This document shows positions 1 through 8,754 of a stretch of 64,000 nt of DNA, piece after piece. The position numbers and the translations under genes were made by a program. Location of the stretch: the NCBI RefSeq assembly GCF_030056795.1, contig NZ_JASHKQ010000007.1, positions 124,001 to 188,000 of the forward strand. The letters are read 5' to 3'. How positions within the stretch are numbered: the stretch's first letter is position 1; every line of letters begins with the position of its first letter. The notes under the pieces are model-generated. The model did no database searches. It was not told where the DNA came from and was given only the letters and a program-made list of their open reading frames with translations. The DNA is from Rhodococcus sp. IEGM 1381. Lineage in GTDB: Bacteria > Actinomycetota > Actinomycetes > Mycobacteriales > Mycobacteriaceae.

Positions 1-489
1 TATTCCGGTCTTGGCCGGCTCGTCCGGAGTTCCGGTGATGGAAATCAAGCCCGATTCGGCCTGGATCAGCATGTCGTAGGATTTCCGGTCCTGCATAGGA
101 CCACCTCTGCCGAATCCGGACATGTTCACCACTACCAGTTGCGGGTTGGCTGTGCGCAATTCGCCGGCACCGAAGCCGAGACGCTCTGCCGCACCAGGGG
201 CAAGGTTCTGCACGAACACGTCGGCTCGGTCGATGAGTCCTCGAACGATCTGGCGTCCCTGCACCGACTTCAGATCTACCGCAAGTGATTCCTTGCCCCG
301 GTTGAGCCACACGAAGTGCGCTCCGGTGCCGTGGACGGCATGGTCGTAACCCCGCGCCAGGTCTCCGCCGTCGGTGCGTTCGACCTTGATGACACGAGCA
401 CCCAGATCGGCGAGATTTCGGGTGGCGAGCGGTGCTGCGACGGCCTGCTCTATCGCGACGACGGTGAAGCCTTCGAGTGGTGCGTTCAC
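1..489 (-). CDS. CaiB/BaiF family CoA-transferase (N-terminal part, gene runs off the window)
   Basis: The translation begins VNAPLEGFTVVAIEQAVAAP and continues through DLGARVIKVER and VDLKS, which is the typical N-terminus of family III CoA-transferases that move CoA between carboxylic acids. About 163 residues of a usual 380-400 are present; the catalytic Asp should lie beyond the window edge or near its end. The GTG start shares a GTGA overlap with the stop of the acyl-CoA dehydrogenase gene, so the two are translationally coupled. Together they suggest activation of an acid to its CoA thioester followed by alpha,beta-oxidation. The substrate cannot be read from the sequence. Confidence 0.85.
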   Translation of the reverse strand, partial: MNAPLEGFTVVAIEQAVAAPLATRNLADLGARVIKVERTDGGDLARGYDHAVHGTGAHFVWLNRGKESLAVDLKSVQGRQIVRGLIDRADVFVQNLAPGAAERLGFGAGELRTANPQLVVVNMSGFGRGGPMQDRKSYDMLIQAESGLISITGTPDEPAKTGI

Positions 490-1664
490 GAGTTGCGTTT
501 CTGTTCGGCCCTGATCAGGCCGCCACCGACGATCAACCGCTGAATCTCACTTGTCCCCTCGTACAGTCGGAGCAATCGCACATCCCGGTAGATGCGCTCG
601 ACCGGCACCTCACGCATGTATCCGGCACCGCCGTGGATCTGGACGGCGAGATCGGCGACCTTGCCGACCATCTCGGTACAGAACAGCTTCACCGCGGACG
701 GAGCGATACGCCGATCGGTCTCCTGCACCCACGCACGGGCAGCCTCACGCACCATCGCCCGGCCCGCCATGACACCGACCTGCTGATCGGCGATCATCGC
801 CTGCACCAACTGAAAGTTACCGATCGGCTCACCGCCCTGAGTGGACGCCGCGGCATACGACACCGACTCGTCCAACGCACGCTGCGCCTGACCGACGGCC
901 AGCGCGGCAATGTGCACCCGCCCCCGCGCCAACGACGTCATCGCCGCCTTGTAGCCGATGTCGCCATCGCCGCCGACCAACGCGTCGGCCTCGACCCGCA
1001 CGTCGGTGAAGTTCACATCGGCCGTACCGGAGCCCTGTTGACCCATCTTCGCGTCCTTGACTCCCACCTCGATCCCAGCGGTGTCGGCAGGAACCAGGAA
1101 TACCGCAATCCCGTTGCCGCTCTGCGGTTTCGGGTCCAGCTTGGCGAAGACGACGAACATGTTCGCAATCGGAGCATTGGTGATGTACCGCTTGCTGCCG
1201 TTGATGACCCACCCGGTGCCATCGACCTTCGCGGTGGTCCGTAGCCCCGCTGGATTGGACCCAGCCCCGTCCTCGGTCAGCGCGAAGGACGCAACGATGT
1301 CGCCGGATGCCATGCCCGGCAACCATTTCGCTTTTTGCTCCTCGGTGCCGAAGCCCACGAGCACCTGGCCGGCGATCCCGTTGTTGGTGCCGAACATCGA
1401 TCGCAACGACAGCGAGGTGTAGCCGAGCTCCATCGCGAACTCGACGTCCTGAATCAGGTTCAGACCGAGCCCGCCCCACTCCTGCGGGATCGCGTAGCCG
1501 AACAGTCCCATCTCGGCGGACTGTTTCCGTAGATCGTCGGGAATCGAATCGGTGTTCATGATCTCGAGTTCACGCGGCACCACACGTGAGCGCACGAAGT
1601 GGGAGATCTGCTTCAACACGTCCGCGAAGACGTCATCCGCTACATCGGGGTTCAGCGTATCCAT
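486..1664 (-). CDS. acyl-CoA dehydrogenase
   Basis: This 392-residue FAD enzyme has the family length. It shows the flavin/substrate motif FALTEDGAGSNPAG, the C-terminal FAD-binding segment QIHGGAGYMREVPVERIYRD and the catalytic-base region LYEGTSEIQR, where the Glu is placed as in short- and medium-chain acyl-CoA dehydrogenases. I chose the ATG at 1664 (MDTLNPDVADD) because the upstream extension has no family character and would cross the promoter region. It is followed with a 4-bp overlap by the CoA-transferase. It diverges from a broken LysR gene, the usual arrangement for a LysR-controlled catabolic pair. The chain-length specificity is unknown. Confidence 0.9.
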   Translation of the reverse strand: MDTLNPDVADDVFADVLKQISHFVRSRVVPRELEIMNTDSIPDDLRKQSAEMGLFGYAIPQEWGGLGLNLIQDVEFAMELGYTSLSLRSMFGTNNGIAGQVLVGFGTEEQKAKWLPGMASGDIVASFALTEDGAGSNPAGLRTTAKVDGTGWVINGSKRYITNAPIANMFVVFAKLDPKPQSGNGIAVFLVPADTAGIEVGVKDAKMGQQGSGTADVNFTDVRVEADALVGGDGDIGYKAAMTSLARGRVHIAALAVGQAQRALDESVSYAAASTQGGEPIGNFQLVQAMIADQQVGVMAGRAMVREAARAWVQETDRRIAPSAVKLFCTEMVGKVADLAVQIHGGAGYMREVPVERIYRDVRLLRLYEGTSEIQRLIVGGGLIRAEQKRNS

Positions 1665-1751
1665 GGGACAACTATCGGTTACTGCATTACCATCAGTCCA
1701 ATACTTAATTGGTACTTCTGTTTTAACAATTTCGGCAATAAAGGAGCATGA

Positions 1752-2574
1752 GTGGACGTCGAACAGCTCCGCGCGTTCCTCGCTGTGGCCGAGGAGCTCC
1801 ACTTCGGACGTGCGGCCGCGCGTCTGCACGTCGCGCAGCCGCCGTTGAGTCGCCAGCGGTCAGGCCTTGATAGATCCCGCCCGGGCAGTGCTCGAAGCGA
1901 TGCGCACCGCTGAGAACGCAGTCGTGTCGGCCGACGGCGGCGAGACCGGACTCGTTCGGATCGCGTTCGCGGGTGTGTCGACACACCGCATGGTCGCGAG
2001 ACTGGCTCGGCTCGTTCGGTCACAGCACCCGGGTATCGAACTCGAACTCTCGAGCCAGAACTTCGCCCAGCCGGCCATGAAGAGGCTTCTGGGCGGGGAC
2101 ACCGACATTGCGCTCGGTAGATGGGACGTAGTTCCGTCCACCGTCGAGTCCCAGGTCGTGATGCCCGACCACCTCGTCGTCGCGTTCGCCGACACACATC
2201 CTCTGGCCGATGCACGACACATCGGAATGGAACAGCTGGCGCAGGAACACTTCGTGTCGTTGCCATTGCACGAAGGATCGGTACTCCCCGATCGACTCCG
2301 CCGCTTGGCCGACGCGCACGGTTTCGTCCCCGACGTCGTTCAGATCGCTCCCGACACCCAGACCGCCCTCGCCCTGGTATCCGCAGAGGTGGGGTGCCAC
2401 CTGACACTTTCTTCGGTAGCCAGCAACGTCACCGATCCGCACGTCGTGTTCGTTCCTTTGGACGACACCACAGCAGATGTAGATATGCGAGCTGCGTGGC
2501 GCCGAGACAACACCAACCCAGCGCTGCGCGTGGTACTGGACAAGGTTGTCGCTCTCGACGAGGGCGACTCGTGA
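1752..2574 (+). pseudogene. LysR-family regulator with internal deletion and frameshift
   Basis: From the GTG at 1752 the reading frame encodes a normal LysR N-terminus ([20 protein letters not shown] ... PPLSRQ). It then jumps near 1855-1860 straight into [15 protein letters not shown], the end of the linker helix, in a different frame. Roughly 25 residues (end of the recognition region, wing and start of the linker) are missing and the frame is shifted. The effector-binding domain is intact from about 1867 to the stop. A TTG at 1867 could start an effector-domain-only protein, but DNA binding should be lost. It diverges from the acyl-CoA dehydrogenase pair it presumably once controlled. A sequencing or assembly error is possible but would have to remove about 75 bases. 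Confidence 0.75.
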
Positions 2575-2581
2575 GCGGCAC

Positions 2582-4306
2582 CTACAGTGACGCCTCACCA
2601 TCACCCAGCCCGAGCTGACGTAAACGGCGGTAGAGGGTCGTTCGGCCGATCCCGAGTAGCTCCGCCGCCACCGACTTGTTCCCACCAGCGCGGTCCAATG
2701 CCTCGACGATGGCATCGCGCTCCGCCGATTCCATCATCGTCATCTTTCGACGTGCGGGAGCCCGTTGCAGGTGCTCAGGAAGGTGGTGGCGCTCGATCAC
2801 CGACGCAGTCACGCTCGAAGCCAGGGTGGTCACGGTCGCCGTCAATTCTGCGATATTGCCGGGCCAATCCCACTGCATCAACGACTGAAAAGCTGTCGGG
2901 GACATCGAATGCCGCCGCGTTGTGTCCACCTGATCGAGAATGCTGCGGACGAGCCCCGGGATGCGATCCGGTGAGTCGGAGAGGGCTTCCGTCCTGGCGT
3001 CGATGCCCCAATGCTTCACCAGCGCAGCGAATTCCGGTGAGGATGCGTCGACACAGGTGGTGATCAACAGCTGATTTCGCCTACCTGCGGCAACAGCCTC
3101 GCGGTGATCCTGCACCAGCGTTACGACCGGACCGGCTTCGTGATCCTGCACCGATTCCAGCCTTCGAATCAGGACGTCTCGGCCGCCGTCGAGGAGGTCC
3201 GCTACTGCGGACCAGGGCGTTGCGGTGTCTGTGGACAGAATGACGACCTCGAGTTCTCGACCTTCTCCCCGACCTGCCCGCACATCGAGTGCACGAGATG
3301 CGCGACCGGATCCACGCGGACCGTCGATCACCGTCACCGCTGCCTCGACTGCCTCCCGGGAAGCAGTGTCGACGTGCGTGCGCGGACCGATGGGGCCGGC
3401 CGTCGAAACCTCGTCACGAGGAACGGGAGCGAAGTGCAGCACGTAGTAGTCGCGGGCTCCCTCGACGACTCGACGAGCCGTCACCGCCACCGCGCCTGCA
3501 TCGATATCCCAGCGAGCTGTGTTCACAAGCGCCCAATTGTGTGCGCTGAGGCGATCCCAGAGAACTACGTGCGAATCGACGCTCACATAAGGCAATCCGG
3601 GTGTATTCGCCAGCAGCGTCTCTCGGTCCATGATGACCGTGGGACGACGAGAGTTGGCGTAGCGCATGAACGACATTGCCAACGCGAGGTCCTGCGGTCG
3701 TGCTGCCGCCTTCAATCGTTCTTCGATCTGCTGACCAATTTCCTTGGTCAGGGTGACCATCAGCGAACTCGCAATGGCCAACGGTCCCCCGAGCGACACC
3801 GATCCGATCACCAGGCCCGACGGGGTGTAGACCGGAACGGCGGCACAGGCCAGCACGGACAGCGACTCGTTGAAGTGCTGGCTGCCTTCGATGTACACCG
3901 CCCGGCCTTCGACCATCGAGGTACCGAGACCGTTGGTCCCGATCGAGTCTTCCGAATAGTCGAACCCTTCGGCCGCATTCACCCGATCCAGTTTTCGCTG
4001 CAACCCACGATCGCTCGCGCGCCTGGCCACGATGCTGCCAGCCCGGTCACTGAGGAACAACGTCGTGCCGGTGTCCACGAGCTGGTCCTGCCAGCGGTCG
4101 AGTACCGGATCTGCAGCGCGGCGCAGAATCGAGTCGGTATCGATCTCGTCGAACTTCTGCGACGGCATCGTAGCGTCAGCGCTGCTGCCGATCGAGCGAC
4201 GCCAGCTCCGCAGGATCAGGTCCGGAACAACCCCCTCGTCGGGAGCACCGGACAGCAAGCCGGCGCGCATCAGATGCCGCTTTGCCTCGCGCACCGCATC
4301 GCTCAT
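2582..4306 (-). CDS. AcoR/MimR-like GAF - degenerate AAA - Fis HTH activator
   Basis: A 574-residue regulator. Its N-terminal half resembles the sensory part of AcoR-type activators (DLILRSWRRS near residue 30, then a GAF-like segment with EDSIGTNGLGT). Its C-terminus is a Fis helix-turn-helix (GGNKSVAAELLGIGRTTLYRR). The central domain keeps a weak P-loop-like GPRGSGRA and the WPGNIAELT segment, but the GAFTGA loop that contacts sigma-54 is absent. This fits actinobacteria, which lack sigma-54. The gene diverges from the monooxygenase operon and is probably its activator. I chose the ATG at 4306 (MSDAVREAKRHLM); 20 upstream residues of the open frame look non-coding. The gene converges on the LysR remnant with 7 bp between stops. 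Confidence 0.85.
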   Translation of the reverse strand: MSDAVREAKRHLMRAGLLSGAPDEGVVPDLILRSWRRSIGSSADATMPSQKFDEIDTDSILRRAADPVLDRWQDQLVDTGTTLFLSDRAGSIVARRASDRGLQRKLDRVNAAEGFDYSEDSIGTNGLGTSMVEGRAVYIEGSQHFNESLSVLACAAVPVYTPSGLVIGSVSLGGPLAIASSLMVTLTKEIGQQIEERLKAAARPQDLALAMSFMRYANSRRPTVIMDRETLLANTPGLPYVSVDSHVVLWDRLSAHNWALVNTARWDIDAGAVAVTARRVVEGARDYYVLHFAPVPRDEVSTAGPIGPRTHVDTASREAVEAAVTVIDGPRGSGRASRALDVRAGRGEGRELEVVILSTDTATPWSAVADLLDGGRDVLIRRLESVQDHEAGPVVTLVQDHREAVAAGRRNQLLITTCVDASSPEFAALVKHWGIDARTEALSDSPDRIPGLVRSILDQVDTTRRHSMSPTAFQSLMQWDWPGNIAELTATVTTLASSVTASVIERHHLPEHLQRAPARRKMTMMESAERDAIVEALDRAGGNKSVAAELLGIGRTTLYRRLRQLGLGDGEASL

Positions 4307-4435
4307 AGGTTCTCGCCCTCTAACCGTTCGTTCATCCGCAACCCGAACACTCACAGGGCGCAACAATCATCATACTATTACTACTAAACAAGCATAACTG
4401 CAGCTCAACGCCCCCATATCCGGGTGTTCCAGATT

Positions 4436-4458
4436 GGCACACACCAGACACCTGTGCC
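4436..4458. promoter_or_regulatory. candidate operator: inverted repeat GGCACA-N11-TGTGCC
   Basis: The 221-bp region between the AcoR-like regulator and the monooxygenase gene carries a perfect 6-bp inverted repeat with an 11-bp spacer, about 70 bp upstream of the monooxygenase start. This is a plausible site for the dimeric Fis-type regulator encoded next door. The assignment rests only on position and symmetry. Confidence 0.4.
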
Positions 4459-4527
4459 CCACCTCACCATTGTGACCAGAGGAAGTGAACTACACCACAT
4501 AGGTCGCGAGACCGGAGGAGCAATCAG

Positions 4528-6159
4528 ATGGCGTCACACGAACCCGATCAGATCCGTGAGATCGACGCACTTGTCGTCGGATGCGGCTTCGGCGGGATAT
4601 ACATGCTTTACAAGCTACGGCGTGAACTCGGCCTGACCGCCATCGCGATCGACAAGGCTTCCGGTGTCGGCGGCACCTGGTTCTGGAACAAGTATCCCGG
4701 CGCGCTGTCGGACTCGGAGAGCTTCGTCTACCAGTATTCGTTCGACCGCGACCTGTACGACCAGACCACCTGGAACACCAAGTTCGTACGTCAGCCCCAG
4801 ATCTTGGAGTACCTCAACGGTGTCGTCGACCGCTACTCACTGCGCCAGGACGTAGCGCTCGAGACCACCATGACCGCGGCCCGCTTCGACGATGTCGCCG
4901 GCATCTGGACCGTGACCACCGACCGCGGAGTCACCTACAAGGCCAAGTACCTCGTCAACGGCCTCGGACTCCTGTCGGCAACGAACGTGCCGAACTTCCC
5001 CGGCATCGAGAACTTCGAGGGTCGGTTGGTGCACACCGGCGCATGGCCCGAGGATCTGGATTTGACCGGCAAGCGAGTCGGTGTCATCGGCAACGGATCG
5101 ACAGGCGGGCAGGTGATCACTGCGGTCGCACCGATCGCCGGGCATCTCACCTCGTTCCAGCGCACCCCTCAGTACAGCGTCCCCGCGGGCAACCGGGTGC
5201 TGTCCAACGAAGAGTTGGCCCGCCAGAAGGAGAACTTCGAGGCCAACTGGGATCAGGTTCGCAACTCCAGTGTTGCAATGGGATTCGTCGAAAGTGAGGT
5301 CGAGACGTTCAGCGTCTCCGACGAGGAGCGCCAGCGGATCTTTCAGCGGACATGGGACGAGGGTGGTGGCTTCCGTTTCATGTTCGAGACGTTCTGCGAC
5401 ATCGCTACCAATCCAGAAGCGAACGAGGAAGCGGCGAAGTTCATTCGGGGCAAGATCGCAGAGATCGTCAAGGACCCGGAGACCCGCCGCAAGCTGACAC
5501 CCACCGATCTCTACGCCCGCCGGCCCCTGTGCGATTCGGGACTGTACGAGACGTTCAACCGAGACAACGTCTCTCTCGTGCACGTGGGCGAGAACCCCAT
5601 TCGCGAACTGACGGCCAACGGCATTGTCACCGAAGACGGGGTCCTCCACGAGCTGGACGTACTGATCTGCGCCACCGGCTTCGACGCCGTCGACGGCAAC
5701 TACGTCAAGGTCGACATCCGGGGACGCAACAACGAAAGCCTTAAAGAGCACTGGCAGGACGGGCCGACCAGCTACCTCGGAATGGCCACCACCGGCTTCC
5801 CGAACATGTTCATGATCCTCGGCCCCAACGGACCGTTCACGAACCTGCCGCCGTCGATCGAGACACAGGTCGAGTGGATCTCCGACACCATCGGGGCCAT
5901 CGAGAAAGACGCCATGGGCTGGATCGAGGCCAAGCCGGACATCGAAACAGAATGGACCGATATCTGCGCCGACATCGCCGACCAGACGTTGTTCCCGAAA
6001 GCTGCGTCGTGGATCTTCGGCGCCAACATCCCCGGCAAGAAGCGCACGGTCATGTTCTACCTCGGCGGCATCAAGGAATATCGCTCGGTGCTCGACAACG
6101 AGAAGGCATCGGGCTACCCGAGCTTCCTGACGCAATCGGACGCGCTCGAGCCTGCCTGA
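4528..6159 (+). CDS. Baeyer-Villiger monooxygenase (cyclohexanone monooxygenase type)
   Basis: This 543-residue flavoprotein uses NADPH and oxygen to insert an oxygen atom beside a ketone carbonyl, giving an ester or lactone. It has an N-terminal FAD Rossmann motif (VVGCGFGGIY), the type I fingerprint FEGRLVHTGAWP near residues 163-174 and a second Rossmann motif (GVIGNGSTGG) near 185. It also has the YARRPLCDSGLYE stretch and the ATGFDAVDGNY and LGPNGPFTNLPPSIETQVEW blocks that I recognise from rhodococcal cyclohexanone monooxygenases. A strong GGAGGAG ribosome site precedes the ATG. It is the first gene of a five-gene operon. The natural ketone is not determined; cyclic ketones are the best guess. 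Confidence 0.93.
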   Translation: MASHEPDQIREIDALVVGCGFGGIYMLYKLRRELGLTAIAIDKASGVGGTWFWNKYPGALSDSESFVYQYSFDRDLYDQTTWNTKFVRQPQILEYLNGVVDRYSLRQDVALETTMTAARFDDVAGIWTVTTDRGVTYKAKYLVNGLGLLSATNVPNFPGIENFEGRLVHTGAWPEDLDLTGKRVGVIGNGSTGGQVITAVAPIAGHLTSFQRTPQYSVPAGNRVLSNEELARQKENFEANWDQVRNSSVAMGFVESEVETFSVSDEERQRIFQRTWDEGGGFRFMFETFCDIATNPEANEEAAKFIRGKIAEIVKDPETRRKLTPTDLYARRPLCDSGLYETFNRDNVSLVHVGENPIRELTANGIVTEDGVLHELDVLICATGFDAVDGNYVKVDIRGRNNESLKEHWQDGPTSYLGMATTGFPNMFMILGPNGPFTNLPPSIETQVEWISDTIGAIEKDAMGWIEAKPDIETEWTDICADIADQTLFPKAASWIFGANIPGKKRTVMFYLGGIKEYRSVLDNEKASGYPSFLTQSDALEPA

Positions 6160-6188
6160 CCCTTCACTCGACGACACTGCATCGACCA

Positions 6189-6226
6189 CGCCGGCCGGGT
6201 GACCCACTCCGGTCTTCCGGCCGGCG
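6189..6226 (+). other. intercistronic hairpin, 10-bp GC stem
   Basis: Between the monooxygenase stop and the aldehyde dehydrogenase start lie CGCCGGCCGG and its exact reverse complement, separated by 18 bases. There is no T-run, so it is more likely an mRNA processing or stability element that sets relative expression of the first gene than a full terminator. Confidence 0.45.
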
Positions 6227-6248
6227 TCCTGCAACGAAAGACATGCCG

Positions 6249-7619
6249 ATGAGCAAGTACGCAAGCACCGATCCCACTACGGGCACCGTCGTGGCGAAGT
6301 TCGAGACCGAGTCGGACGAGCAGGTAATGGCACCGCTCTCCGCCGCCGACGCCGCGTACCGAACATGGCGAACCACCGAAGTGGCCGAACGCGCTTCGGT
6401 TCTCCAACGGGTCGCCGATCTGCATCGCGAACGCGAAACCGAACTCGCCGAGTTGATGACGCTCGAGATGGGCAAACCGATCGCGCAGGCCCGCGGCGAA
6501 GTGAAACTTTCTGCGTCGATCTTCGAGTACTACGCGACCAAGGGTCAGGACCTGCTCGCGGACGAGGAGCTCGACATTGCCGGTTCTGGACGGGCACTGG
6601 TGCGTACGGCACCTATCGGAGCACTCGTCGGCGTCATGCCATGGAATTTTCCCTATTACCAGGTTGCGCGATTCGTAGCACCGAACCTGTTGCTGGGCAA
6701 CACGATTCTGCTCAAGCATGCCAGCAACTGCCCGCAGCAGGCGTTGGCCATCGAGGCGATGCTGCGTGATGCAGGAAGCCCAGAGGGTGTGTACCGGAAC
6801 ATTTTTCCCTCCAGCGACCAGATCGCCGATCTCATCGCCGACCCCCGAATTCAGGGCGTATCGCTCACCGGATCGGAGCGCGCGGGCAGCATCATCGGAC
6901 AGCTCGCCGGCAAGCACATGAAAAAGGCGGTACTCGAACTCGGCGGCTCGGACCCATTCATCGTGCTCGCCGGTGCCGACCTCGGTGATGCTGTCGCCGC
7001 GGCCGTCCCCGGTCGGTTCGGCAACGCAGGCCAAGCATGCACCTCGTCCAAGCGAATGATTGTCGACGCCTCGGTGTGGGACGAGTTCCTCGATGGGTTC
7101 GTTTCGGCGGCGCAGTCGTGGTCGATGGGTGACCCGACGGATCCAGCTACGCGACTGGGTCCGATGTCGTCCGTCCGCGGACGCGACGAAATCGCAGAGC
7201 AGGTCGCGGACGCCGTCTCGAAGGGTGCCACGGTGCACCTCGGTGGATCCGTCCCCGATGGCGACGGCGCGTATTACCCCGCGACAGTGCTTTCCGGTGT
7301 CACCCCGGATATGCGGGCATACCGGGAGGAGCTGTTCGGACCGGTTGCAGTGCTGCACAAAGTCGACTCGACCGACGCCGCAATCGATCTCGCCAACGAT
7401 TCCCCGTTCGGCCTCGGTAGTGCCGTGTTCACCACGGACGACACCGAAGCTGCGTACGTCGCCGACCGGCTCGACGTAGGCATGGTCGGCATCAACACCA
7501 CCATCAAGAGCGCGCCCGACATGCCGTTCGGCGGAGTCAAGACTTCCGGCATCGGCCGAGAGCTCGGTCGATTCGGGCTCGACGAATTCGCGAACAAGAA
7601 ACTCGTTCGCACCCTCTGA
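6249..7619 (+). CDS. aldehyde dehydrogenase (succinate-semialdehyde dehydrogenase-like)
   Basis: A 456-residue NAD(P)-dependent aldehyde dehydrogenase. Visible blocks are the MPWNFPYYQVAR substrate/cofactor region, ELGGSDPFIVL with the general-base Glu, the catalytic Cys in FGNAGQACTSSKR, and the C-terminal MPFGGVKTSGIGRELG. Two ATGs lie six bases apart (6243 and 6249). The second has the better spacing from the GAAAG ribosome site, so I use it. In the operon it would oxidise the aldehyde made by the neighbouring alcohol dehydrogenase, for example an oxo acid to a dicarboxylic acid. Confidence 0.9.
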   Translation: MSKYASTDPTTGTVVAKFETESDEQVMAPLSAADAAYRTWRTTEVAERASVLQRVADLHRERETELAELMTLEMGKPIAQARGEVKLSASIFEYYATKGQDLLADEELDIAGSGRALVRTAPIGALVGVMPWNFPYYQVARFVAPNLLLGNTILLKHASNCPQQALAIEAMLRDAGSPEGVYRNIFPSSDQIADLIADPRIQGVSLTGSERAGSIIGQLAGKHMKKAVLELGGSDPFIVLAGADLGDAVAAAVPGRFGNAGQACTSSKRMIVDASVWDEFLDGFVSAAQSWSMGDPTDPATRLGPMSSVRGRDEIAEQVADAVSKGATVHLGGSVPDGDGAYYPATVLSGVTPDMRAYREELFGPVAVLHKVDSTDAAIDLANDSPFGLGSAVFTTDDTEAAYVADRLDVGMVGINTTIKSAPDMPFGGVKTSGIGRELGRFGLDEFANKKLVRTL

Positions 7620-7659
7620 CTCGTCCCGGCTGTTCCACTCTCACCTCAGGAGATCAACC

Positions 7660-8709
7660 ATGCGCGCAGCTGTCTACTACGGCAACCACAAGGTAGAAAT
7701 CGAAGACGTTTCCGAGCCCGAAGCCGGTCCGGGACAGGTCAAGATCCGCGTGTCCCGAAACGGCATCTGCGGCACCGACCTTCACGAGTTCTACGACGGT
7801 CCGATCTTCATCCCGCCATCCGACCCGCACCCACTGACCCACAAGGCAATGCCGGTGGTTCTCGGTCACGAGTTCTCGGGGATCGTCACTGCCGTCGGTG
7901 CCGGCGTCGACGACGTGGCCGAAGGCGACGCAGTCACCATCGAACCGATCTATCGGTGCGGCGAATGCCGCCCGTGCCGCAGTGGCCAGTACAACCTCTG
8001 CAAGTCGATCGGCTTCCACGGTTTGATGGCCGACGGCGGCATGGCCGAGTACACCGTCGTTCCCCGCAACCAGGTTCACAAGCTTCCGGACAGCATTCCG
8101 GTCGAGATGGGCGCGCTGGTCGAGCCCATGTCGGTCGCGTATCACGCAGCGGTACTGGGCGAAGTCGGCGACCAGAGCCGAGCACTCGTCTACGGCGCGG
8201 GTCCGATCGGAATCGGCATCTGGTTTGCGTTGCGTGGCATGGGACTGACCGAGATCGACGTGGTCGAACCGTCGGAGACGCGGCGTAAGTCCATCGAGGC
8301 TCTCGGGGCTCGCACCCTCGATCCGATGTCCGTCGACGTTCCCGCCCTCATCGCCGATCGCACCGACGGCGATGGCGTCGACGCTGCGTTCGACGCACCA
8401 GGCGTGGCTCCCGCAGTCGAGTCGGCGCTGGAATGCGTCGGCGAGCGTCGCCCGCTGATCAGTGTGGCGATCTACGACAAGCCTCTCTCGACACCGCTGA
8501 TCAACCTCGTTCTTCGCGAGCGGCGCATTCAGGGAACCATCTGCTACACCAGCGACGACTACCGCGCGGTCATCGACCTGATGGCCAAGGGCCACTACGA
8601 CACCACAGGTTGGGTCGACACGATCGCCCTCCGAGACGTCGTCGACGGAGGGTTCGAGGAACTGCGGGCCGGGCGCAAAATGAAGCTCCTCGTCGATCCG
8701 ACAGCCTGA
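7660..8709 (+). CDS. zinc-dependent alcohol dehydrogenase (2,3-butanediol/threonine dehydrogenase-like)
   Basis: A 349-residue medium-chain dehydrogenase. It has the catalytic zinc ligands in GICGTDLHEF and GHEFSG, four structural-zinc cysteines in YRCGECRPCRSGQYNLC, and a cofactor Rossmann region ALVYGAGPIGIGIW. A CAGGAGA ribosome site precedes the ATG. It lies 40 bp after the aldehyde dehydrogenase and is clearly in the same operon. Its closest family resemblance is to butanediol dehydrogenases, but a hydroxy acid or a secondary alcohol is equally possible here. Confidence 0.9.
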   Translation: MRAAVYYGNHKVEIEDVSEPEAGPGQVKIRVSRNGICGTDLHEFYDGPIFIPPSDPHPLTHKAMPVVLGHEFSGIVTAVGAGVDDVAEGDAVTIEPIYRCGECRPCRSGQYNLCKSIGFHGLMADGGMAEYTVVPRNQVHKLPDSIPVEMGALVEPMSVAYHAAVLGEVGDQSRALVYGAGPIGIGIWFALRGMGLTEIDVVEPSETRRKSIEALGARTLDPMSVDVPALIADRTDGDGVDAAFDAPGVAPAVESALECVGERRPLISVAIYDKPLSTPLINLVLRERRIQGTICYTSDDYRAVIDLMAKGHYDTTGWVDTIALRDVVDGGFEELRAGRKMKLLVDPTA

Positions 8710-8754
8710 CATCCGCCACTTCACAGTTCACACAACACGATTCAGGAGACGACC

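Noticed and set aside
3104..4387. 427-codon plus-strand ORF opposite the AcoR-like gene
   Set aside because: It lies wholly antisense to a well-supported gene, with His/Arg/Cys-rich composition and no family features.
4837..6264. 475-codon minus-strand ORF opposite the monooxygenase
   Set aside because: It is an antisense shadow of a clear Baeyer-Villiger monooxygenase; high GC keeps the frame open.
6114..8724. Long minus-strand ORFs at 6114-7358 and 7654-8724
   Set aside because: They are antisense to the aldehyde and alcohol dehydrogenases, without domains of their own.
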